A stretch of DNA of 64,000 nucleotides from Vibrio mytili (lineage in GTDB: Bacteria > Pseudomonadota > Gammaproteobacteria > Enterobacterales > Vibrionaceae). Positions within the stretch are counted from its first letter, which is position 1. Every line of letters begins with the position of its first letter. The stretch spans positions 54,685-118,684 of the forward strand of contig NZ_JXOK01000082.1 in NCBI RefSeq assembly GCF_000830505.1, given 5' to 3'. Shown here in pieces: positions 36,849 through 45,199 of the stretch. The notes under the pieces are model-generated. The model was given only the letters and a program-made list of their open reading frames with translations, ran no database searches and was not told the origin of the DNA. The position numbers and the translations under genes are program-made.

Positions 36849-36906
36849 TTCCATCATCATGCCGCCTTTCAGTGGTAGGTTCAAAAGCTAATCAGCGAGT
36901 TAGTGA
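36849..36906. repeat. dispersed repeat, copy 2 of 2
   Basis: Matches 19902-19960 in core and spacing (ATCATGCCGCC, AATCAG, AGTTAGTGA). It lies between the cassette genes and the integrase remnant. Confidence 0.65.
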
Positions 36907-36938
36907 TCTATGAGACTAATTGGTCAGCAACAAGCAGA

Positions 36939-37244
36939 CTATTTCAATGCGAACGTTTCATGTCCCAACTCTTTTTGCACTTGCGCAAACAACGCTTCTG
37001 CAAACTTTTCGTATGCTTCTTTTTGGTCTGATAGCCAATCATGCTTGTTATATATCGCCATTACGCCGACCAGCTCATGCCCGAGTATTTTCTCGGTCAC
37101 GTGTGGCATGATGCCAAGTCCTGAACAAGTGGTAGAAATACTGCGGCGGAAGTCGTGGGTTCGCCAGTGAGGTAAGTTCAGGTTATCGCGTAACCTTCTT
37201 ATGTAGCGGTTTGCTGCGGATATGGTGATGTGACTATCCCCTAC
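36939..37244 (-). pseudogene. tyrosine recombinase (phage-type integrase), C-terminal fragment
   Basis: About 101 codons ending at TAG 36939. The catalytic-domain motifs are present: HDFRRSIST (HxxR), LGHELVGVMAIYNKHDW (second His and the attacking Tyr). The N-terminal half with the first catalytic Arg is absent, and a TGA lies at 37245 just before the fragment, so it is a truncated remnant. With the AlpA remnant at 32.16 kb it brackets the accessory genes. Confidence 0.85.
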
Positions 37245-37358
37245 TCACCACAAACCCGCGTTTTTTCTTTGTTTGGCGGCTGCTTTATGCATCTTTCGTT
37301 GCGAGTCAAAGCGTTGAGTGGTCTAATACTGGTATCGGTTCCCTAAACGGTAAGTAGA

Positions 37359-38780
37359 ATGCACCAAGATCATCAGCCCACTTTTTTCTTCTTTGACTAT
37401 GAGACTTGGGGAACAAACCCGGCAAAAGATAGACCCAGCCAATTTGCTGGCGTTCGCACGGATGAAAACTTCAATATCATCGGTGAGCCTTTAGTAATGT
37501 ACTGTCAGCCACCAGCTGATTATCTTCCTTCTCCTGAAGCGGCTTTGATAACGGGAATTACGCCACAAAAAGCCGTGCAAGAAGGCCTGCCAGAACCCGA
37601 GTTTATTGCCAAGATTCATGCTGAGTTATCCAAACCGAAGACAACCAGCTTAGGCTACAACAGTATTCGCTTTGATGATGAAGTCACACGTTACACCTGC
37701 TACCGCAATTTCATTGATCCTTATGCTTGGAGCTGGCAAAACGGAAACTCTCGTTGGGATTTACTGGATGTGATGCGTGCTTGTCATGCGCTGCGCCCAG
37801 AAGGCGTTGAATGGCCTGAGAATGATGAAGGCTTTACCAGCTTTAAGTTAGAGCACTTGTCTGTTGCGAACGGCATCGAACACAGCAACGCGCACGATGC
37901 GATGGCGGATGTTATCGCGACGATTGAGATGGCAAAAAAGGTGAAAGCCGCGCAGCCTAAGCTGTTCGATTATTTTTTCTCAATGCGCCAGAAACGCAAG
38001 CTCAATGAATTGGTCGACATCGTTAATATGACACCGTTAATGCACGTGTCGGGTATGTTGGGTCGTGAATGCCAGTACACCAGTTGGATCGTGCCAGTTG
38101 CATGGCACCCAACGAACAACAACGCGGTGATCACGATAGATTTAGCCAAAGATCCTCAGCCGATTCTTGACTTGTCAGCAGAAGAACTACAACAAAGGCT
38201 TTATACCAAGAAAGATGAATTGGGTGACTTATTGCCAGTCCCGGTAAAACTGGTTCATCTCAACAAGTGCCCGATTCTGGCGCCAGCGAAAACCCTGACT
38301 GCGGAAAATGCCGAGTCGATTGGCATTGATCGCCAGCGCTGTCTAGACAATCTTGCTTTGTTGCGTAAACATCCTGAGATTCGTGAGAAACTCATCGGTG
38401 TGTTCTCTATCGAGCGTCAGTTTGATAAGAGTGACGATGTGGACACTCAGCTTTACGACGGATTCTTCTCACCTGCTGATCGCGCTGCGATGGACATTAT
38501 CCGAGAAACAGACCCCAACAACCTTGCCGCATTGGATATCGAGTTCGATGATAAGCGTATTAAGCCGTTACTGTTCCGTTACCGTGCACGCAATTATCCG
38601 AGCACTTTGGATGACCAAGAGCAACAACGTTGGGCATCACACTGTCGCGAAGTATTTGAAAATCAACTTGAAGAGTATATGCTGAACTTAGAAAACTTAG
38701 TGCACGAGCACGAAAGTGACGAAAAGAAAATCGCCATACTCAAGTCTGTTTATCGTTACGTTGAGAGTTTGGCTTCGTAA
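37359..38780 (+). CDS. sbcB: exodeoxyribonuclease I SbcB
   Basis: A 473-aa 3'-5' single-strand DNA exonuclease of the DEDDh family used in recombination and repair. FFDYETWGTNP supplies the first Asp and Glu, GYNSIRFDDE the second block, and NAHDAMADVIAT the final His-Asp. Length matches E. coli SbcB (about 475). It lies on the right flank of the 32-37 kb insertion and is followed by a hairpin at 38791. Confidence 0.97.
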   Translation: MHQDHQPTFFFFDYETWGTNPAKDRPSQFAGVRTDENFNIIGEPLVMYCQPPADYLPSPEAALITGITPQKAVQEGLPEPEFIAKIHAELSKPKTTSLGYNSIRFDDEVTRYTCYRNFIDPYAWSWQNGNSRWDLLDVMRACHALRPEGVEWPENDEGFTSFKLEHLSVANGIEHSNAHDAMADVIATIEMAKKVKAAQPKLFDYFFSMRQKRKLNELVDIVNMTPLMHVSGMLGRECQYTSWIVPVAWHPTNNNAVITIDLAKDPQPILDLSAEELQQRLYTKKDELGDLLPVPVKLVHLNKCPILAPAKTLTAENAESIGIDRQRCLDNLALLRKHPEIREKLIGVFSIERQFDKSDDVDTQLYDGFFSPADRAAMDIIRETDPNNLAALDIEFDDKRIKPLLFRYRARNYPSTLDDQEQQRWASHCREVFENQLEEYMLNLENLVHEHESDEKKIAILKSVYRYVESLAS

Positions 38781-38790
38781 TTTTACCTAT

Positions 38791-38822
38791 TCAAGCGCAC
38801 CCGCTGGTGTGCTTGATCTTTT
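38791..38822 (+). terminator. rho-independent terminator of sbcB
   Basis: TCAAGCGCACC / GGTGTGCTTGA with loop CGCT, then TCTTTT. One mismatch in the stem. Confidence 0.8.
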
Positions 38823-38834
38823 AATGCTGTCAAA

Positions 38835-39209
38835 ATGATTAAAGATCGATTCTTACAACTGATCCAACTGCTCATCTCCCTCTTTCTTATCATGGGCGCA
38901 CTTGGGATCGGCCTGACTATTCAAAAATTCACCAACGTTTCAGTACCGGGTAGTGTGATTGGCATGCTGGTATTGTTCTTCTCTATGACACTGGGCATTG
39001 TAAAAGTCGAGTGGGTTAAACCCGGCGCGAGCTTGTTTATCCGCTACATGATTTTGCTGTTTGTTCCCATTAGTGTCGGGTTAATGGAGCATTTTGACAT
39101 GCTGATCGCCAATGCGTTACCCGTCCTTGCTAGTGCGGTTGGTGGCTCCCTTATCGTACTAGTGAGCTTGGCATGGCTATTGGATTACCTGCTAAAGGAG
39201 AACTATTAA
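38835..39209 (+). CDS. lrgA: CidA/LrgA family membrane protein
   Basis: A 124-aa inner-membrane protein with four segments of the CidA/LrgA holin-like family (VSVPGSVIGMLVLF, FVPISVGLMEH). Its partner LrgB starts one base after its stop. In other bacteria the pair affects murein hydrolase activity, pyruvate uptake or overflow metabolism; role in vibrios is not settled. Confidence 0.88.
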   Translation: MIKDRFLQLIQLLISLFLIMGALGIGLTIQKFTNVSVPGSVIGMLVLFFSMTLGIVKVEWVKPGASLFIRYMILLFVPISVGLMEHFDMLIANALPVLASAVGGSLIVLVSLAWLLDYLLKENY

Positions 39210-39210
39210 T

Positions 39211-39888
39211 ATGTGGTTAATTGTCACTATTGTTGTTTTCCTGATCGCTCGTACAATCGCTATCAAACTTAACTCACCCCTTGCTAACCCACTGCTTATC
39301 TGTATTGCGGTGCTCATTCCTCTGTTGATCTATTTAGACATCCCATACGAGACGTATTACGCAGACAATAGTGTGGTGAGTTTTTTACTGCAACCCGCTG
39401 TTGTCGCGCTTGCTTACCCACTTTATGAGCAGTTACCTCAGATTAAAGCGAATTGGCGCATCATTACGTTTGCTTGCACGCTAGGCAGTATTATGTCGAT
39501 GCTGACGACAACCTTAATTGCGGTAGTGTTTAAAGCCGATATTACCTTGATCGCCAGTTTATTAGGTAAATCGGTGACGACGCCTATTGCAATGGAAATC
39601 TCGAGCCACCTTGGCGGTGAGGCAGCCGTTGCGGCGATTCTGGTACTGATTGCTGGGCTGTTAGGGTCTATCATCGCTTATCCCATTTACAACCTTATTG
39701 GCATCAAACACCCTATTGCTCGTGGTCTGACGATGGGGACGGTTTCTCACGCGCTTGGCACCGCTACTTGTGCAGAAAAGCAGCCAGAAGATGCCGCCTT
39801 TTCCTCACTCGCTTTGGTTTTGTGCGGCATTATTACGTCGATACTGGCACCAAGCTTTTTTGCACTCGCGGTGTGGCTGTATCAATAA
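39211..39888 (+). CDS. lrgB: LrgB/CidB family membrane protein
   Basis: A 225-aa inner-membrane protein with 6-7 segments, in operon with lrgA. The family motif SLLGKSVTTPIAMEIS and the block TMGTVSHALGTATCAE are visible. Probably assembles with LrgA. Confidence 0.88.
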   Translation: MWLIVTIVVFLIARTIAIKLNSPLANPLLICIAVLIPLLIYLDIPYETYYADNSVVSFLLQPAVVALAYPLYEQLPQIKANWRIITFACTLGSIMSMLTTTLIAVVFKADITLIASLLGKSVTTPIAMEISSHLGGEAAVAAILVLIAGLLGSIIAYPIYNLIGIKHPIARGLTMGTVSHALGTATCAEKQPEDAAFSSLALVLCGIITSILAPSFFALAVWLYQ

Positions 39889-40003
39889 GCCTCCAACCTA
39901 CACGGCTTGTGAAACAACTAAAAAAGAGTTTTACCCTATAATTAACTCGTCATTCTCCACTTCGATGGATAGAGAATCGTTAAACTTGTCGCAGTAAAAT
40001 GAG

Positions 40004-40126
40004 ATGCAATCGAATACATGTGTGAGCTCTCTCTAATTATGTAACAGATGTAACCATTGCATTTCACAATGTGACGGGAGGCACGGAACATTTTTCTGTC
40101 TCACATACAATAATGTTCCATGCAAT
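40004..40126 (+). promoter_or_regulatory. cdd upstream region with CytR-like octamers
   Basis: Three CytR-like octamers: ATGCAAT (40004), ATTGCATT (40056) and ATGCAAT (40120), plus CRP-like half sites TGTGA (40021) and TCACA (40064). An inverted repeat GGAACATT / AATGTTCC (40085 and 40112) lies in the leader. CytR/CRP control of cdd is known in enteric bacteria and vibrios; here inferred from motifs. Confidence 0.45.
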
Positions 40127-40140
40127 AACAAGGATTCAAC

Positions 40141-41028
40141 ATGAAAAGTCGCATTGAACAGGCGCTCGCAAGCGCTCCTGAAGCACTTTCAACTCAACTT
40201 GCGCCAATTGTCCAATCGGACGATTTTGATGCTACTATTTCAGCACAACAGTTCGAACAGTTGCGCGCAACTACTGGCTTATCAGATAAAGATCTTCGCG
40301 TTGCCCTACTGCCTTTTGCTGCCGCTTATGCCTATACGCCTATTTCAGAATTCTATGTCGGTGCCATTGTCCGTGGCCTTTCCGGTCGTCTGTACTTTGG
40401 CGGAAATATGGAATTTCTCCACGTCCAGTTAGGACAAACCGTTCATGCCGAGCAGGCGGCGATCAGTCATGCCTGGATGAAAGGCGAACGTGGTGTGAAA
40501 GATATAACCATTAACTTCAGTCCATGTGGCCACTGCCGCCAATTTATGAATGAGCTTTCCACTGCGAAAGAGCTCAAGGTTCAATTACCCGAACGTGAAG
40601 AAAAGACACTGCACGAATACCTACCAGAGGCATTTGGACCGAGTGACTTAGGCATCGAATCTGCGCTGATGGCAGAAGTGAATCATCAGTTCAGCTGTGA
40701 TGATCAAGATGCGTTGATTCAAAAAGCCGTAGAGGCGATGAATATGAGTCATGCCCCTTATACAAACAACTTAAGCGGTTTAGCATTAGAGCTCAAAAAT
40801 GGTCGCCAATTCCAAGGTGCATACGCTGAAAACGCAGCGTTTAATCCAAGCTTACCGCCGCTTCAAGTCGCCTTGATTCAAGTATTGCTTGCCGGTGAAA
40901 CATTCGAGAATATTCAAGCCGCGGCGTTGGTAGAAAACTCACAGGGTAAAATTAGCCACCTTGCGGATACTCAGTCCACATTAGAGTCGTTAAACCCGGA
41001 TATACCGTTAAGTTTCGTTAACGTATAG
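40141..41028 (+). CDS. cdd: cytidine deaminase Cdd
   Basis: A 295-aa, two-domain homodimeric cytidine deaminase (E. coli type). The zinc ligands are His102 with catalytic Glu104 (HAEQAA) and Cys129/Cys132 (PCGHC), at the same residue numbers as in E. coli. Salvages cytidine and deoxycytidine to uridines. Terminator at 41047. Confidence 0.97.
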   Translation: MKSRIEQALASAPEALSTQLAPIVQSDDFDATISAQQFEQLRATTGLSDKDLRVALLPFAAAYAYTPISEFYVGAIVRGLSGRLYFGGNMEFLHVQLGQTVHAEQAAISHAWMKGERGVKDITINFSPCGHCRQFMNELSTAKELKVQLPEREEKTLHEYLPEAFGPSDLGIESALMAEVNHQFSCDDQDALIQKAVEAMNMSHAPYTNNLSGLALELKNGRQFQGAYAENAAFNPSLPPLQVALIQVLLAGETFENIQAAALVENSQGKISHLADTQSTLESLNPDIPLSFVNV

Positions 41029-41046
41029 AACACGTGACAAAGATAA

Positions 41047-41074
41047 GAGCTCTACAACAGGTAGAGCTTTTTTA
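41047..41074 (+). terminator. rho-independent terminator of cdd
   Basis: AGCTCTAC / GTAGAGCT with a short loop, then TTTTTTA. Confidence 0.85.
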
Positions 41075-41088
41075 TTGACAAAAACCTT

Positions 41089-41104
41089 GCGCAAACGTTT
41101 GCTT
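41089..41104 (+). promoter_or_regulatory. PurR operator at the purT promoter
   Basis: GCGCAAACGTTTGCTT matches the PurR consensus ACGCAAACGTTTGCGT at 14 of 16 positions. It overlaps a -35-like TTGCTT (41099), 16 bases from a -10 TATGAT (41121), so PurR would block RNA polymerase. purT repression by PurR is known in E. coli. Confidence 0.8.
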
Positions 41105-41203
41105 CACTGACAAAATTCAGTATGATCCCCTGCAAATTCTGTCTCATCATACTAATCACAGTCATTTTCTACGATTGGTATCCATATTTTGTAAGGGAAC
41201 ACT

Positions 41204-42379
41204 ATGTTCGGTACTGCAACCAGCTCAAATGCTACCCGCGTATTACTTCTTGGCTCTGGAGAACTAGGTAAAGAGGTCGCGATCGAATGCCAAAGACTTG
41301 GCTTAGAAGTGATCGCCTGTGATCGTTACGCTGACGCCCCGGCAATGCAAGTCGCCCACCGTAGTTATGTAATCGACATGCTAGACGGCCAAGCTTTGGA
41401 AGCAATCATTAACAAAGAACAGCCGGCTTACGTAGTCCCTGAAATCGAAGCTATCGCGACCGATAAACTGGTTGAACTCGAAGAGAAAGGACTGAATGTT
41501 GTCCCGACGGCAAAAGCCACCAAGCTCACAATGAACCGTGAAGGTATTCGTCGTCTAGCAGCAGAAGAGCTTGGCTTAACAACATCGCCTTACCGTTTTG
41601 CGGATAACTACGAAGACTTCAAAGCAGCTGTCGATTTTGCGGGTATTCCTTGCGTAGTTAAGCCAGTGATGAGCTCGTCAGGTAAAGGCCAAAGCGTTAT
41701 TAAATCCGAAGAAGATATAGAAAACGCTTGGAACTACGCGCAAGAAGGCGGTCGTACTGGTGCGGGACGTGTCATTGTTGAAGGCTTTATCGACTTCGAT
41801 TACGAAATCACCCTGTTAACGGTTCGCGCGGTCGATGGCGTTCACTTCTGTGCACCTATCGGTCATCGTCAAGAAGACGGAGACTACCGTGAGTCTTGGC
41901 AGCCACAAGTTATGTCCGAGAATGCGATAAAAGCCGCTGAGTATGCCGCTGAGAAAGTGGTGAATGCGCTTGGAGGCTACGGGATTTTTGGCGTGGAGCT
42001 ATTTGTTAAAGGTGATGAAGTCATCTTCAATGAAGTCTCCCCTCGCCCACACGATACCGGCATGGTCACTATGATTTCTCAAGAGATGTCTGAGTTTGCA
42101 CTTCACGTGCGCGCGTTTACGGGTATGCCTATCAATAGCATTGTTCAATATGGCCCATCGGCATCCGCTGTTATCCTTGGTCAAGGTACCTCAACGAACA
42201 TTCGTTTTGATAATGTTGCTGAAGCGGTGGCGCAACCTCAAACGCAAGTTCGTCTATTTGGTAAGCCAGAAATCGACGGACGTCGTCGTTTGGGCGTGGT
42301 ATTGACTCGCCGAAACTCGACGGAAGAGTCCGTTCAAGATGCGGTCGCAAGCGCGGCTAAAGTTAACGTTATCTACTAA
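41204..42379 (+). CDS. purT: formate-dependent phosphoribosylglycinamide formyltransferase PurT
   Basis: A 391-aa ATP-grasp enzyme converting GAR to formyl-GAR with formate and ATP in purine synthesis. Motifs: LLLGSGELGKEVAIECQRLG near the N-terminus, the ATP-grasp block VKPVMSSSGKGQS, and EVSPRPHDTGMVT metal-binding region. Length equals the E. coli enzyme. Preceded by a PurR operator and followed by a terminator. Confidence 0.97.
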   Translation: MFGTATSSNATRVLLLGSGELGKEVAIECQRLGLEVIACDRYADAPAMQVAHRSYVIDMLDGQALEAIINKEQPAYVVPEIEAIATDKLVELEEKGLNVVPTAKATKLTMNREGIRRLAAEELGLTTSPYRFADNYEDFKAAVDFAGIPCVVKPVMSSSGKGQSVIKSEEDIENAWNYAQEGGRTGAGRVIVEGFIDFDYEITLLTVRAVDGVHFCAPIGHRQEDGDYRESWQPQVMSENAIKAAEYAAEKVVNALGGYGIFGVELFVKGDEVIFNEVSPRPHDTGMVTMISQEMSEFALHVRAFTGMPINSIVQYGPSASAVILGQGTSTNIRFDNVAEAVAQPQTQVRLFGKPEIDGRRRLGVVLTRRNSTEESVQDAVASAAKVNVIY

Positions 42380-42436
42380 GTGACTTATTCATCAAGCGAT
42401 GATAATGACGTCTGCCATTTTAAGGATAGAAACAAT

Positions 42437-42462
42437 AGCGCAGCTCAAGGGCTGCGCTTTTT
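42437..42462 (+). terminator. rho-independent terminator of purT
   Basis: AGCGCAGC / GCTGCGCT with loop TCAAGG, followed by TTTTT. Confidence 0.88.
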
Positions 42463-42500
42463 CGTTGCTTTACGTATTTCGTAATGCTCAGAATTGAGAA

Positions 42501-43151
42501 CTACGGAGCTTCAATTAAATACACTTCTTCAGAGAAACGACTTAATCCTTTGTCTTTGATTTTTGGGTGGTTCTCATCTGCTTCATCAACGTTCAAGCAC
42601 GTTACTTTATAACCCGAGAACAACTGCTCTATTTCACTCACAGGCACACTAAACGGTGGGCCCGCCATTTCTTCTTGTACGTAGTTCAACGTGATCAATA
42701 GAATTCGTCCACCTGGGTTAAGTAACTGTTTTAGTCGACTTGCGTATTCTTCTCTCATATCTTGCGGCAGTGCCACAAGAGCGGCTCGGTCGTAAATAAT
42801 ATCAACTTGTGAAAGCGGCGCAGTAAAGAAGTCACCCGTATAAATGGACAACTCATCAAACTGATACAGCTCGTGCATGCCGTTGATTGGCGTGACCATT
42901 GGTGTGTAGAAGTGCTCAGCAAAGAAAGCGCGAACGGCAATTTGACTTAGCTCTACGCCGACAACTTCTTCATGTTTGGTTGCAAGCCAAGCGAGATCTT
43001 CCGATTTACCACATAAAGGAACCAGCACCCGGTCACTACGTGTTGGTTGCGTATGATGCCAATGTGTTGGCAATAATGGGTTCACATCTTCCAGGTGAAA
43101 TCCGATTTTATTACTGGCCCATTTGTTGTGCCAAAATTCTGGGTCTCTCAT
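42501..43151 (-). CDS. tpm: thiopurine S-methyltransferase
   Basis: A 216-aa SAM-dependent methyltransferase. Opens with the family block DPEFWHNKWASNKIGFH; SAM-binding VLVPLCGKSEDLAWLA and YDRAALVALP are present. Bacterial TPMT proteins methylate thiopurines and have been linked to tellurite or selenite resistance. Convergent with purT. Confidence 0.93.
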   Translation of the reverse strand: MRDPEFWHNKWASNKIGFHLEDVNPLLPTHWHHTQPTRSDRVLVPLCGKSEDLAWLATKHEEVVGVELSQIAVRAFFAEHFYTPMVTPINGMHELYQFDELSIYTGDFFTAPLSQVDIIYDRAALVALPQDMREEYASRLKQLLNPGGRILLITLNYVQEEMAGPPFSVPVSEIEQLFSGYKVTCLNVDEADENHPKIKDKGLSRFSEEVYLIEAP

Positions 43152-43465
43152 CGTTTTCTTCTTGTTAGCTGATTGTCATTTTGTGCGTTAAGCCTAATGG
43201 TTTTTCAGAATTTGTCTATGCCGTTCATCTTTCGTTAATACTCAAGTGATAGGATATTTCCATACCTTAAGTGAAAGCTCTGATACCGAAATATCAGAAT
43301 AATAAAAATATAAATGGCGACCTAGCGCACGATTCTACTATTAAGTTTATTTATAACCTTGGAATCTGTCGACAAGACCCCATTCATAATATGAGTACCT
43401 AACTTGCCACACTTAGTGACATTTTGTTCCCAATTTTCTAAGTGCAAGCAACTAAAGGAGTGTGA
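43152..43465. other. 314-bp divergent intergenic region (tpm/relV)
   Basis: AT-rich, no gene visible. Must hold promoters for tpm and relV. AAAGGAGTGTG before 43466 is a strong ribosome site for relV. No clear operator seen. Confidence 0.5.
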
Positions 43466-44245
43466 ATGAGCTTATTTTTACGTACTACCGCTTTGATGCT
43501 TTTAGTACTAAGCCGTGCCCCAGCATTCGCTGCAATCCCTAACACGTCAACGACGAGCAACATACAAAATCGTTCTGCCAGCCAAAACGAAGTGTGTCCG
43601 AAACGATTCAAACACAGCCTTAGCGGCTTATATGGCATTCAATCATTCGATACCCAAGCAACTCAACCCTACTCCGATTTCGACATTATCTACAGCAAAG
43701 CACATCAAGCACAGTTTGAGCTTGAAACCATCTGCAAAAGTTCAGCGTTATTAAATAATGCCCTACCACTTTTCGCGGGAGTAAAATCCCAACATCGCGC
43801 CGAAGAAAAAGTACGTATTGAACTCAATAACCAAGTAGAAAGGATTACTGACCTTGCCCGAGGCACAATTGTGGCGGACGATGTGCCTAGTTTAATCTCG
43901 ATTTATGAGACCCTCGAACGAGAGACGACGATCGTAAAAGTCAAAAACCGTTTCAAGAAACCAGGTCCATCGGGCTACCGTGATTTAAACTTATTGGTTC
44001 GGTTACCCAAAACGAATCTTATCGCTGAAGTTCAACTTCACCTAAAAGCCATTGCAGACGTAAAAAGTGGGCCAGAACACGACTTGTATGAAAAAATTCA
44101 AAAACTTGAAAGACTAGCCATGCAGGAGAAACGTGATTTAAATGAGATTGAGATGGCGTCAATTCAGCGTATGCGTACTCAATCCAAAAACCTGTATCAA
44201 CAAGCGTGGCAGCCGTACTTAACTACACACTTGGAAGCAGCCTAA
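43466..44245 (+). CDS. relV: RelV-type small alarmone synthetase
   Basis: A 259-aa protein with the RelA/SpoT synthetase domain (about 85-240): VERITDLARGTIV, KNRFKKPGPSGYRDLNLLV (the GY motif of the G-loop), EVQLHLKAI. It matches the Vibrio RelV synthetase, which makes (p)ppGpp, by family and by context beside tpm, purT, cdd and ihfA. No hydrolase HD domain is present. Odd feature: a hydrophobic N-terminus (about 1-22, ending PAFAA) looks like a signal peptide, although the substrates ATP and GTP are cytoplasmic. A strong ribosome site precedes ATG 43466. Confidence 0.88.
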   Translation: MSLFLRTTALMLLVLSRAPAFAAIPNTSTTSNIQNRSASQNEVCPKRFKHSLSGLYGIQSFDTQATQPYSDFDIIYSKAHQAQFELETICKSSALLNNALPLFAGVKSQHRAEEKVRIELNNQVERITDLARGTIVADDVPSLISIYETLERETTIVKVKNRFKKPGPSGYRDLNLLVRLPKTNLIAEVQLHLKAIADVKSGPEHDLYEKIQKLERLAMQEKRDLNEIEMASIQRMRTQSKNLYQQAWQPYLTTHLEAA

Positions 44246-44280
44246 CGCAAGACTATCGTCTTACTTTGAGCAAGAAACAA

Positions 44281-44311
44281 AACCACCGCTCCGAAGAGCG
44301 GTGGTTTTTTA
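44281..44311 (+). terminator. rho-independent terminator of relV
   Basis: AACCACCGCTC / GAGCGGTGGTT with loop CGAA, followed by TTTT. Confidence 0.92.
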
Positions 44312-44346
44312 ATGGGGTGAAGGTATTAACAAAGGTTAAATACAAC

Positions 44347-44374
44347 AAAAGATCACCATTTAGTGTGATCTTTT
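44347..44374 (-). terminator. terminator of ihfA
   Basis: AAAAGATCAC / GTGATCTTTT stem with an 8-base loop, downstream of ihfA on its strand and lined with T residues. Confidence 0.8.
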
Positions 44375-44394
44375 GTTCGGGGTCGCAGTTACGG

Positions 44395-44685
44395 TTATTT
44401 CTTCAAGTTTTCTACACGAGCTTTCAATTTTTGACCCGGGCGAAATGTAACTACACGTCGAGCAGTAATAGGAATATCTTCACCGGTCTTTGGGTTACGA
44501 CCAGGACGTTCATTCTTGTCTCGAAGATCAAAGTTACCAAAACCTGACAGTTTTACCTGTTCGCCACTTTCCAGTGCCTTACGAATTTCTTCAAAGAACA
44601 CTTCCACCGTTTCCTTGGCGTCCCGTTTACTAAATCCCAGCTTATCAAACAGGTTTTCTGCCAGTTCGGCTTTTGTGAGCGCCAT
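44395..44685 (-). CDS. ihfA: integration host factor alpha subunit IhfA
   Basis: A 96-aa DNA-bending protein. Opens MALTKAELAE; the beta-arm region RPGRNPKTGEDIPI contains the intercalating Pro. Forms a heterodimer with IhfB and acts on recombination, replication and transcription. In E. coli it directly follows pheT; here an AEC carrier gene, on the opposite strand, lies between them. Confidence 0.97.
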   Translation of the reverse strand: MALTKAELAENLFDKLGFSKRDAKETVEVFFEEIRKALESGEQVKLSGFGNFDLRDKNERPGRNPKTGEDIPITARRVVTFRPGQKLKARVENLKK

Positions 44686-45199
44686 AAAACTTTCCTCAAA
44701 GCTATGTTTAACAATGCTACTTAGTGTAGCGCCAGAGCAGTTTTACCCTACCAATTCAACAACATATCGGGGTTACATCAGGAAGTGTATGACAAGCTTC
44801 TGATTTTCGCCAACTTTTTTTGACCACGTAGAAATACAACAACCACAATCAAAACATTGTTAAAAACCAACAATCTAACATAAACTATTTCATACCACTG
44901 TTTATTAAATTTATTTATAGTTTATAAAACTATAAATAAATACATTGCCAATATTAACCACTACTCAATAAAAATATCAGAGATTGCTAATTTGACGGAC
45001 AATTGACATAAAATCTCACGTAAATTCAGAGGATTGTCTCAATTTCACATCTAAGTCTCTAATTTTGCGCAGTACAACTAAGCGATGATAAAGAATGATT
45101 GAACCCAAAGTTCTCAAGGGTTATTCGTGACGGTTTGAATAAAGGCTGCTAGTGTCTTTTGTTTGTTCCTCTTCAAATTACTCATTTTTAAGAGCATTC
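44686..45199. other. 514-bp AT-rich intergenic region
   Basis: Divergent promoters for ihfA and the AEC carrier. Contains a perfect AT-rich hairpin (44909-44941) and several A/T tracts of the kind bound by IHF or H-NS. No gene visible. Confidence 0.6.
44909..44941. repeat. perfect 15-bp inverted repeat
   Basis: ATTTATTTATAGTTT and its exact complement AAACTATAAATAAAT, separated by ATA. It may form a cruciform or serve as an operator in the ihfA upstream region. Confidence 0.85.

Noticed and set aside
37245..37322. 25-codon frame upstream of the integrase remnant as part of the same protein
   Set aside because: Separated by TGA and without integrase motifs; may be chance or other gene debris.
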